Shown one piece after another: positions 1-5,125 of a stretch of 5,667 bases of DNA; within the stretch, counting starts at the first letter, position 1, and every line of letters begins with the position of its first letter. Made by a program: the position numbers and the translations under genes. The notes below the pieces were generated by a model. The model did no database searches. It worked only from the letters and a program-made list of their open reading frames with translations, and was not told where the DNA came from. The stretch comes from Desulfobacterales bacterium HSG17 (lineage in GTDB: Bacteria; Desulfobacterota; Desulfobacteria; Desulfobacterales; Desulfococcaceae), in NCBI GenBank assembly GCA_030377945.1, contig JAUCGD010000217.1:1-5667 (forward strand). The letters run 5' to 3'.

Positions 1-29
1 TTTCACTACGTGGCATTAAAACCTAACCA

Positions 30-584
30 ATGAATATAAGAGATAATAATCAAATAATTAAATTTGTTGCGGCAGCGAAATTCTTCTGCAATTTACTAAA
101 ATCAAAAAACAAAGATGCTGAAATAAAGATTAATCAAATTCTCTCCGCAATAGCTGATTTATATTCATTAGCTCATCATCTACCAAGGATTAATTTAGAA
201 ACTGATATTGTAAATTTTGAGTTGTATGAAGTAGATAAGGAAGAATGGGAAACAATTTTTCATTCAATAGCTCTCCTATTTGGCGAGCAAAGATACTATT
301 GGGAATATTATGATCCAAGCGAATCCATAGATTCAAATATTGAGCCAGTTATAGGTGATTTAGCTGATGATATTGCAGATATTTATCGTGATATAATGCC
401 AGGATTAAGAGCTTGGAATATTGTTAATGATAAACTGCTACCTGAAATAATCTTTAATTGGAAAGAACCACTTTTTGGTTCTCATTGGGGCGATCATGCT
501 TTATCTGCAATGAGAGTTTTACACCAAATAGTATTTTCAAAAGGCTTAAAGAATGCAACAAAAAAAAGCATAACCCGGCGCTGA
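30..584 (+). CDS. DUF5063 family protein
   Basis: This 184-residue soluble protein has no signal peptide or membrane segment. I recognise the DUF5063 pattern: a helical N-terminal half (FVAAAKFFCNLL at residues 12-23), then an aromatic segment (RYYWEYYDP, 88-96), the signature DLADDIADIYRDI (110-122), and a C-terminal HWGDHA motif (152-157). The family's biochemical role is not known to me. An in-frame TAA six bases upstream (24-26) makes the ATG at 30 the earliest possible start, but no Shine-Dalgarno sequence precedes it. The last four codons (I-T-R-R) and the TGA lie inside the downstream attC-like repeat, as is common for integron cassette genes whose reading frame ends in the recombination site. 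The native C-terminus may therefore have been replaced on capture. Family assignment is by memory of the motif pattern. Confidence 0.75.
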   Translation: MNIRDNNQIIKFVAAAKFFCNLLKSKNKDAEIKINQILSAIADLYSLAHHLPRINLETDIVNFELYEVDKEEWETIFHSIALLFGEQRYYWEYYDPSESIDSNIEPVIGDLADDIADIYRDIMPGLRAWNIVNDKLLPEIIFNWKEPLFGSHWGDHALSAMRVLHQIVFSKGLKNATKKSITRR

Positions 585-654
585 ACTCGGACGCAAAAGG
601 GTTCCGGTCGCTATCGCTCCCTACACCCTTTTGCGCCGGTTAGCTTAGCGTTAT
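570..654 (+). repeat. attC-like site 1 (type A)
   Basis: This 85-bp GC-rich repeat begins ATAAC and ends GTTAT. A 14-base arm (590-603) pairs with 628-640, and the outer ends pair as ATAAC/GTTAT. Between them the arms pair imperfectly with unpaired bases, as expected of the L boxes of an attC site. Conservation among the five copies stops at the ATAAC and GTTA ends, which fits cassette boundaries at the G/TT crossover point (650/651). The site is identical over all 85 bases to site 5 on the other strand. It contains the last codons and stop of the DUF5063 gene. No integrase is visible, so attC identity is inferred from structure and context. Confidence 0.8.
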
Positions 655-808
655 AATTGCTTTCTTTTAACGTTTTTTTTGTTATTTTTTCAGTTTGTTA
701 CAATTTTAAAATGCCATGACACGCATTATAACCCGGCGCTGAACTCGGACGTAAAAGGGTTCCGGTCGCTAGCGCTCCCTACACCCTTTTACGCCGGTTA
801 GCTTAACG
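651..808 (+). mobile_element. ORF-less integron mini-cassette, copy 1
   Basis: Measured between the presumed G/TT crossover points of attC-1 and attC-2, this is a 158-bp cassette of 73 unique bases plus attC-2. It has no open reading frame beyond a few codons on either strand. The unique part holds T-runs, a 10-bp palindrome (703-712) and a possible extended -10 element. Integron cassettes without ORFs are known, and some carry promoters. A nearly identical copy lies inverted at 4872-5026. Confidence 0.7.
696..704 (+). promoter_or_regulatory. possible extended -10 promoter in mini-cassette 1
   Basis: TG at 696-697 followed one base later by TACAAT (699-704) resembles an extended -10 box, differing from TATAAT at one base. 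No good -35 is visible; the sequence upstream is T-rich. Transcription would start near 711 and cross attC-2 into the GTPase pair at 859. The element is unchanged in the inverted copy of this cassette. Confidence 0.35.
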
Positions 809-812
809 TTAT
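728..812 (+). repeat. attC-like site 2 (type B)
   Basis: This is the second 85-bp hairpin repeat in the same orientation as site 1, starting ATAAC and ending GTTAT, with GTTATGC as the R'-like box. It differs from site 1 at four positions. Two of them (T752 and A791, versus C594 and G633) are partners in the stem and change together, preserving the base pair. It is identical over 85 bases to site 4 on the minus strand. Confidence 0.8.
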
Positions 813-858
813 GCCCTTTTTAGGTTAAATATTGAGAAATAATAAATAAGGAACTACA

Positions 859-2004
859 ATGAGTATCAATTTTGATAGTCTAAAAGAAAAGCTAAATCAG
901 GAATATGAAAATCTAAAAAACACAATCAAAAAGCCAAATATTCTAATTGTTGGTGGCACTGGTGTTGGTAAGAGTTCACTTGTGAATGTTTGTTTCGGAA
1001 AAGATATTGCAGAAGTAGGGATTGGTATGCCTGTTACTAAATACATGGAAGCTTATGAAATACCTGATATTCCTATTGTGCTTTTTGATACTAAAGGTTA
1101 TGAGATTGGAAGTAATAATCAAACTTTATTTTTGAATGAAGTTATAAATTACGCATTAAAAAATAAACAGTGTAAAGAAAAACAAATTCATATTGTTTGG
1201 TATTGCATACAATCTTCAGGACATCGTGTCTTAGATTTTGACGTAGATATTATTAAACAGTTCCAAAAAGCCGGAGTTCCTGTTTCTGTTGTTTTTACAA
1301 AATGTGATTTAGTAACTGAGGATGAAGTTAAACTTATGGAAAATGAAATTATTTTATCTTTACCTAATACACAGTATTTTCAAATAACTATAAAAAAAGA
1401 ATTTAACTATCTTGATTTAGAAAAATTGTGTGACTGGTCAATAAATAATTTAGAAACGGGATTAAAATATTCATTTATATCAGCCCAAAAGATAAGTTTA
1501 GAAGCTAAAAGAAAAGAAGCGGTAAGGATAATAATTCAACATGCTAGTGGTTCTGCATTTGTGGGATTTGCTCCAATTCCTTTTTCAGAAGCGCCTCTGT
1601 TACTTGCTAATCAGACAGGAATGATAGCAAGAATCCTTTTTCTTTACAATATGAATTCACTAATTCCTTCTTTTCAAGACATAATTGGTACATTAACCCC
1701 AACGATTCTTTCGAGTACAGGTGCTTGGGTTATTGGCCAATTAGCAAAAGTAGCACCTGTAATTGGAACAATCGTTGGGGGATTCATATCAGCGACAGTT
1801 GCTGCATCCTTTACTGCTGCTATTGGATTTGCTGTTACTGAAATATGTCAAAAAGCATATTGTTTGGTTCTCGAAGGCAATATTGAAAAAATTGAATCTT
1901 TTCTCGCAGTTGCTGATGGTATTTTTAGACAACTTGTCACAGAGTATTTTCAAAGAGACAAAAATGAACTTATCAATGAAAACAATGAAGAGGTAATTTT
2001 TTAA
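859..2004 (+). CDS. P-loop GTPase with C-terminal DUF697-like membrane region
   Basis: This 381-residue protein has an N-terminal Era/TrmE-type G domain. G1 is GGTGVGKSS (32-40), the G2 threonine is in PVT (T60), G3 is DTKG (77-80) and G4 is TKCD (147-150). A clear G5 is missing: IT at about 176-177 stands where an SA is usual. Residues 200-335 resemble the DUF697/YcjF-like region, with a basic helix (QKISLEAKRKEAVRII), an F-x-PIPFSEAPLL motif near 237-248, and alanine/glycine-rich hydrophobic stretches (289-327) likely to touch or cross the membrane. The family binds and hydrolyses GTP; its target is unknown. The start is well supported by AAGGAA at 848-853, five bases before the ATG. The gene is the first after attC-2 and overlaps the next by one base. 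No attC follows the pair on this strand. Confidence 0.85.
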   Translation: MSINFDSLKEKLNQEYENLKNTIKKPNILIVGGTGVGKSSLVNVCFGKDIAEVGIGMPVTKYMEAYEIPDIPIVLFDTKGYEIGSNNQTLFLNEVINYALKNKQCKEKQIHIVWYCIQSSGHRVLDFDVDIIKQFQKAGVPVSVVFTKCDLVTEDEVKLMENEIILSLPNTQYFQITIKKEFNYLDLEKLCDWSINNLETGLKYSFISAQKISLEAKRKEAVRIIIQHASGSAFVGFAPIPFSEAPLLLANQTGMIARILFLYNMNSLIPSFQDIIGTLTPTILSSTGAWVIGQLAKVAPVIGTIVGGFISATVAASFTAAIGFAVTEICQKAYCLVLEGNIEKIESFLAVADGIFRQLVTEYFQRDKNELINENNEEVIF

Positions 2005-2630
2005 TGATAACAAACAGGTATAATGTTGTATTTATGGGAAAGACAGGCGTTGGAAAAAGTACTCTTATCAATTATCTATATGGTGAAAAAGTTGCAAAAA
2101 CAGGTGTAGGTAAACCTGTTACTAGAAAGGGTTTTCACGCGATAGATTTCCAAATCAATGAACTGCCTGTAAGACTATTTGACTCTTGGGGCTTAGAAGT
2201 TGGTAAAGATATTGAATGGGTAAACGTATTAAAAGAAGAATTGAATAATAGAGGAACAGATAAATCAGCAGAGGAGTGGTTTCATTCAATATTTTATTGT
2301 ATCTCTGGAAGTAGTCATCGTATTGAAGATTTTGATGTCAGAGTTATAAAACAGTTTATTAAAGAAAAATATAAAATTGCAGTTGTATTTACAAAGGCTG
2401 ATTCCATTTCAGAAGAAGAAGAAGAATTTTTAAAAAAAGGTTTGATAAATGAAATAGCGATAAATGTTCCTATTATCTCTGCTTGCAGCGAAGAAAAAAT
2501 TTTAAGAAGTGGAATTAAAACACAAAAATTTGGAAAAGATGAAATTGAATTACAAGCATATAACAACTTCTGGGATTCAATAAAGAACAGGCGCATAAAC
2601 TCTAAATCAAGCAAATATTTTTCGCATTAA
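2004..2630 (+). CDS. stand-alone P-loop GTPase, paralogue of the upstream gene
   Basis: This 208-residue protein is almost entirely a G domain. G1 is GKTGVGKS (12-19), G2 is T40 in KPVT, G3 is DSWG (60-63, an unusual form), G4 is TKAD (130-133) and a G5-like ISA lies at 158-160. It shares marked local similarity with the preceding protein, for example YCI-x-x-SSHRIEDFDV (98-111) against YCIQSSGHRVLDFDV. That indicates duplication and perhaps a heterodimer. Unlike its neighbour it has no DUF697 or hydrophobic region. The stop and start codons overlap by one base (TAATG), with GAAGAGG at 1987-1993 as ribosome binding site, so translation is probably coupled. The last codons (KYFSH) lie in a 14-base sequence repeated downstream (2614-2627 and 2756-2769). 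The C-terminus may therefore be secondary and the protein truncated. Confidence 0.8.
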   Translation: MITNRYNVVFMGKTGVGKSTLINYLYGEKVAKTGVGKPVTRKGFHAIDFQINELPVRLFDSWGLEVGKDIEWVNVLKEELNNRGTDKSAEEWFHSIFYCISGSSHRIEDFDVRVIKQFIKEKYKIAVVFTKADSISEEEEEFLKKGLINEIAINVPIISACSEEKILRSGIKTQKFGKDEIELQAYNNFWDSIKNRRINSKSSKYFSH

Positions 2631-2681
2631 AATTAAATTCATCAATAATATCAACACTAAAGAAAGAAATTAAAAAAAGAC

Positions 2682-2891
2682 GGTATGAGAAAAATTAATG
2701 CGAAGTTTGTAAATCATCATTTCTCATAGCGAATGAGATTAATGCAATTCCAATCAATATTTTTCGCATCGTGTTATTTCAGTATGTTATAGAAATATCA
2801 ATGCGAATCACTGACAAATAAATATATGAATTTACAAACTTCGCATTTGGTTATTATTATATATCTCATAATTGCTATTTTTTCTCATACC
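2682..2891. repeat. nested inverted-repeat region between convergent genes
   Basis: This 210-bp AT-rich segment has outer arms of 13 bases (2682-2694 with 2879-2891) and perfect 17-base inner arms (2698-2714 with 2830-2846). Further local hairpins lie inside, including 2684-2692 with 2720-2728 and 2763-2769 with 2801-2807. The 7-mer TTCGCAT or its complement occurs five times in alternating orientation (2621, 2698, 2763, 2801, 2840). TCTCAT or its complement occurs at least six times between 2684 and 2923. The gene-free stretch 2631-2959 holds this structure and no credible ORF. It could act as a bidirectional terminator for the converging genes, or be a decayed palindromic mobile element. 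Confidence 0.8.
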
Positions 2892-2959
2892 TGATATTAT
2901 TAGAAATATTAATTACAATGAGAGATATGGCAAAAAAAGATTGAGTTTATGCGTCTGTT

Positions 2960-3259
2960 CTATAGATTCTCTCGTTCTGGAGTTCGAAAAAGCGAAAAAC
3001 TCATAACATTAGATTTGGTCCTTAATATAAATTCGCCCCTTGCGCCAGGCAATAAACTAATCTTATAATTCTTTCCTAATTCCTGCATGATAGCATGAAC
3101 AATATCTACTGAAAATCCTTTTATTTTCCCATTTTCTTCATAGTTATACGGAGGCCAGTCTTCAGTAATAATTGTAAGGTCTTGTTCTTCTGCATTGATC
3201 TGAGCAACTCCAAGTACAAAAAGACAAACAAACATTATCAATAATTTTTTTTTCCACAT
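2960..3259 (-). pseudogene. truncated extracellular solute-binding protein (SBP_bac_3-like)
   Basis: The 99-codon frame begins with a good signal peptide: MWKKK, a hydrophobic core, and probable cleavage after INA near residue 23. It continues with the N-terminal lobe of a family 3 solute-binding protein: TEDWPPYNYEENGKIKGFSVDIV (residues 32-54, approximate) and an LPGARG...SLFRTPEREN segment near 79-98. Full-length members are about 240-270 residues and normally continue with a ...FKWVGP-type sequence. Here a TAG follows at once, and none of the three frames downstream resumes the family sequence, so about 60 percent of the gene is missing rather than merely frameshifted. Translation signals are intact (AGGAG eight bases upstream), so a short secreted fragment might still be made. 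It is the first frame after attC-3 in that array's direction and has no attC of its own. Confidence 0.75.
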
Positions 3260-3350
3260 AATTTTTTCTCCTAAGATATTTTTTTATACAATTAATAGGA
3301 CATAAATGTTCTTATCACTTATTAAATTATTTGTACTAAAAGTTGTTTTG

Positions 3351-3476
3351 TAATTAAAGGTGTTAAAATAGATTGCTTAAGCCGTTGAATTTATTTAAAA
3401 TAGCCAATTAACCATATTTGCTATATATCTTATTAAATCAGATGGTTACACCAATTGTTTTAACACCCTTTAATTA
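3351..3476. repeat. 126-bp MITE-like element with 25-bp terminal inverted repeats
   Basis: The left arm (3351-3375) starts TAATTAAAGGTGTTAAAA. The right arm (3452-3476) is its inverted complement with one extra G and a small offset near the inner end. A smaller hairpin (3400-3404 with 3420-3424) lies inside. It contains no ORF. Size, termini and position resemble a miniature inverted-repeat element. I see no convincing target-site duplication, so an ordinary bidirectional terminator is an alternative. Confidence 0.55.
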
Positions 3477-3589
3477 TCAATAATATAAGAAAATCGCATA
3501 ACTTCAAATCATTGATTAGTGCTTTTACAAAAGCAAAAGTGTCAAAAATATTGCCCTTTTTATAATTATGTCGCTTGATATTATTAAAA

Positions 3590-3601
3590 TACTGTACAGT
3601 A
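3590..3601. promoter_or_regulatory. perfect 12-bp palindrome abutting attC-3
   Basis: TACTGTACAGTA is fully self-complementary and ends one base before the GCCTAAC that forms the R'-like box of attC-3 on the minus strand. It could be a binding site for a dimeric regulator or chance; its spacing does not fit an E. coli-type LexA box. Confidence 0.3.
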
Positions 3602-3688
3602 GCCTAACGCTAAGCTAACCGGCGCAAAAGGGTGGAGGGAGCGATAGCGACCGGAACCCTTTTGCGTCCGAGTTCAGCGCCGGGTTAT
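3602..3688 (-). repeat. attC-like site 3 (type A), minus strand
   Basis: This is the third copy of the hairpin repeat, in the opposite orientation to sites 1 and 2. Read on the minus strand it begins ATAAC (3688) and ends with GTTAGGC (3608-3602), an exact match to the classical integron R' consensus GTTRRRY. That is the strongest single argument for attC identity. Otherwise it differs from sites 1 and 5 only by one substitution in the loop-side region (3635) and at the cassette-specific end. It lies 51 bases downstream of the molybdenum-storage gene, as expected for that cassette's own recombination site. Confidence 0.85.
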
Positions 3689-3739
3689 ATAGCTTTTGTG
3701 CACTGTTTTATTTTTTAGCGTTTAAAAAAAAAAGTTGCT

Positions 3740-4573
3740 TCATGTCTGCTTATAAATAATTGTACCAACGTGTTCTCCGGCAAGAGCCTTTGAAATATTG
3801 CCTGGAACCATACCGTTAATTATTTGAACTTGTTCAATAACTTCACTGTTTTGAATTATATCCAGGCATGGACGTTCAATTACAAGATCATCCTGGTTTC
3901 TTTCAATTAAATCTCTTACATTGATTTTTGGAATGAACTCTGCATTAGGATTTTTCTTTGGATCATCTGTATATAATCCGTCCTCATCTTTGATGAATAA
4001 GATTCTTTTTGAGCCAATTAAATCTCCCAAAATTACCAGTCCCACATCAGTACGACGTATGGGTATTCTGCCTTTTTCAGGTTTGATTGCAAAGAAGTCA
4101 TAAGGCGGCATTCCGTGCATAACCGGAATAATGCCTTCTGCAAAGTATGTTGGCAGTTTGACTATATCGCTGTGTGACATTTTGATTCCGCCCCAGGGCG
4201 ATAATAATGTTGCTATCATTAGAGCATTCTGATCCGAAATCATACTTCCAAAACGGGCAATTATTCCTGTCGGCATACCCATTTCAAGTGCGATTGTGTA
4301 TATATGGCGACTTCTGGTACCGCCTCCAGTTGTTATAAGAATTTTATTTTTTTCCCTGTTTGCTACAATCTCCTTAAGTATTGCAGGAAGAGCTTTAACA
4401 CCGCGATCACAGATTGATTGTCCTCCGATTTTCATTATTGCAACGTCAGGATATAATCGCTGCTGAGGAGCAATTTCCAGTTTTTCCAAAAATTCTTTGC
4501 TGACCAGACTTTCTCCCATCAGTCGGCTTTTAACATGAAGCCTTTTACCGTCTTTATCTCGAATCAAAGCCAT
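3740..4573 (-). CDS. mosB: molybdenum storage protein subunit (MosB-like)
   Basis: This 277-residue protein of the amino-acid-kinase/UMP-kinase fold matches the beta subunit of the Azotobacter molybdenum storage protein, which packs polyoxomolybdate or tungstate clusters inside a cytoplasmic hexamer using ATP. Visible motifs are KIGGQS...DRG (48-58), TGGGTRSRH (82-90), GMPPYDF (154-160), RTDVG (174-178), KDEDGLYT (195-202) and the C-terminal VQIINGMVPG...GEHVGT (249-271). Length agrees with MosB (about 270). It resembles MosB more than MosA, for example in KIGGQS and KDEDGLYT. No second subunit gene lies in the window, so it may form a homo-oligomer or have a partner elsewhere. The start has GAGGT six bases upstream. 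It lies 14 bases after a 71-codon gene and is followed by attC-3, making a two-gene cassette. The precise ligand is inferred from homology. Confidence 0.85.
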   Translation of the reverse strand: MALIRDKDGKRLHVKSRLMGESLVSKEFLEKLEIAPQQRLYPDVAIMKIGGQSICDRGVKALPAILKEIVANREKNKILITTGGGTRSRHIYTIALEMGMPTGIIARFGSMISDQNALMIATLLSPWGGIKMSHSDIVKLPTYFAEGIIPVMHGMPPYDFFAIKPEKGRIPIRRTDVGLVILGDLIGSKRILFIKDEDGLYTDDPKKNPNAEFIPKINVRDLIERNQDDLVIERPCLDIIQNSEVIEQVQIINGMVPGNISKALAGEHVGTIIYKQT

Positions 4574-4587
4574 ATTTTACCTCATTG

Positions 4588-4803
4588 TTATTTTTCATTA
4601 TCTGATTTTTTGCTTTTTGTACCCTTGCGAAGACAAATCAGTTCAGCCTTGATTTCTTCAGCAATATGTTCCAATTCACATAAACGTAAATGATCAGAAT
4701 AAACTTTTAGATTGCAATCACTTACGGCAACAATTCGAAAACGGGGTTTCTTTTCTCCGTCTTTAACTTTTCTTCGTTCTCTGTAAAAGATTTTTCCTGA
4801 CAT
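4588..4803 (-). CDS. small basic protein, co-transcribed with mosB
   Basis: This 71-residue lysine/arginine-rich protein has no signal peptide or membrane segment. I do not recognise a family. It starts with a basic stretch (KIFYRERRKVKDGEKKPRFR), then a probable beta strand (IVAVSD) and a predicted helix (HLRLCELEHIAEEIKAELICLR), and ends in a charged tail. It contains three cysteines (about 30, 42 and 57) but no classical metal-binding spacing. The start is strongly supported by AAGGAG at 4811-4816, seven bases upstream. The gene is followed after 14 bases by the molybdenum-storage gene, so the two are almost certainly one operon and one cassette. A helper or regulatory role for that protein is suggested by position only. 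Confidence 0.75.
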   Translation of the reverse strand: MSGKIFYRERRKVKDGEKKPRFRIVAVSDCNLKVYSDHLRLCELEHIAEEIKAELICLRKGTKSKKSDNEK

Positions 4804-4867
4804 GATATATCTCCTTATATTTTTTAAAAAATGAAATTGAATTATGAGTTGATAAATATTTTGCTAT

Positions 4868-4952
4868 ATAACGTTAAGCTAACCGGCGTAAAAGGGTGTA
4901 GGGAGCGCTAGCGACCGGAACCCTTTTACGTCCGAGTTCAGCGCCGGGTTAT
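4868..4952 (-). repeat. attC-like site 4 (type B), minus strand
   Basis: This 85-bp hairpin repeat lies on the minus strand and is identical base for base to site 2. It carries the type B stem pair and the CGCTAGCG centre. It lies 64 bases upstream of the small basic protein gene and marks the boundary between the molybdenum-storage cassette and the ORF-less cassette. Confidence 0.8.
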
Positions 4953-5026
4953 AATGCGTGTCATGGCATTTAAAAATTGTAACAAACTGAAAAAATAAAA
5001 AAAACGTTAAAAGAAAGCAATTATAA
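4872..5026 (-). mobile_element. ORF-less integron mini-cassette, copy 2
   Basis: This 155-bp cassette lies between the presumed crossover points of attC-5 and attC-4. Its unique part matches that of copy 1 except for a three-base deletion in the T-run and one or two substitutions. It encodes nothing beyond a few codons. It sits directly upstream of the molybdenum-storage operon, as copy 1 sits upstream of the GTPase operon. Confidence 0.7.
4976..4984 (-). promoter_or_regulatory. possible extended -10 promoter in mini-cassette 2
   Basis: On the minus strand TG, one base, then TACAAT (4981-4976) repeats the element seen at 696-704. It would read through attC-4 towards the small basic protein and mosB-like genes. 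The -35 region is only T-rich, so this is a candidate. Confidence 0.35.
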
Positions 5027-5107
5027 CGCTAAGCTAACCGGCGCAAAAGGGTGTAGGGAGCGATAGCGACCGGAACCCTTTTGCGTCCGAGTTCAGCGCC
5101 GGGTTAT
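5023..5107 (-). repeat. attC-like site 5 (type A), minus strand
   Basis: This 85-bp hairpin repeat is identical over its length to site 1 but on the minus strand. It begins 18 bases after the stop codon of the Uma2-family gene and so serves as that cassette's recombination site. Its outer flank on the gene side (CCAAT before ATAAC) differs from all other copies, consistent with a cassette boundary. Confidence 0.8.
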
Positions 5108-5125
5108 ATTGGCTTTTTGTTTCGT

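Larger units (their letters stand above)
570..812 (+). repeat. left arm of a 240-bp inverted duplication
   Basis: This block (attC-1, ORF-less spacer, attC-2) recurs on the opposite strand at 4868-5107. Both 85-bp sites are identical between the arms. The 73-base spacer differs from its 70-base counterpart by a three-base indel near 681-683 and one or two substitutions near 705-708. The arms enclose about 4.05 kb and form a substrate for homologous inversion of that interior. Confidence 0.95.
3260..3601. other. gene-free interval upstream of the truncated solute-binding gene
   Basis: This 342-base AT-rich stretch has no credible ORF on either strand. Next to the pseudogene it holds that gene's ribosome binding site (minus strand, about 3268-3272). 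It also contains the 126-bp inverted-repeat element at 3351-3476, a short A/T-rich palindrome near 3520-3535, and a perfect 12-bp palindrome (3590-3601) touching attC-3. I could not identify a convincing -35/-10 pair. Confidence 0.6.
4868..5107 (-). repeat. right arm of the 240-bp inverted duplication
   Basis: This is the inverted counterpart of 570-812 and contains attC-5, the spacer and attC-4 in that order on the minus strand. The near-perfect identity, including an unselected-looking spacer, points to recent duplication or ongoing gene conversion. Confidence 0.95.

Noticed and set aside
1..29. Part of a further attC site before the first gene
   Set aside because: The bases do not match the end of the 85-bp repeat and contain no GTT-type box in the right place.
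458..643. Open frame of 61 codons on the plus strand
   Set aside because: It overlaps the DUF5063 gene in another frame and runs across the attC repeat. It has no ribosome binding site or recognisable protein.
570..812. CRISPR array
   Set aside because: There are only two repeats per side, too long and strongly hairpinned, with a spacer that is duplicated rather than unique.
1763..2614. Open frames inside the two GTPase genes in other frames and on the minus strand
   Set aside because: They are fully contained in well-supported coding sequence and have no family features or start signals.
2685..2729. 14-codon peptide starting at the ATG at 2685
   Set aside because: It has no ribosome binding site, and the whole frame lies in inverted-repeat DNA.
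3590..3601. LexA (SOS) operator next to attC-3
   Set aside because: E. coli-type boxes have CTGT and ACAG eight bases apart; here they are adjacent. No integrase or SOS gene is in view.
3700..3739. Intrinsic terminator after the mosB-like gene
   Set aside because: On the minus strand there is a long T-run, but no stable GC-containing hairpin immediately before it.
3921..4103. 60-codon plus-strand frame inside the mosB-like gene
   Set aside because: It is antisense to a strongly conserved coding region and has no support of its own.
570..5107. Composite transposon with the 240-bp inverted blocks as terminal repeats
   Set aside because: There is no transposase gene, no target duplication is visible at the outer edges, and a fifth copy of the 85-bp unit lies inside. 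The attC explanation accounts for the positions relative to genes better.
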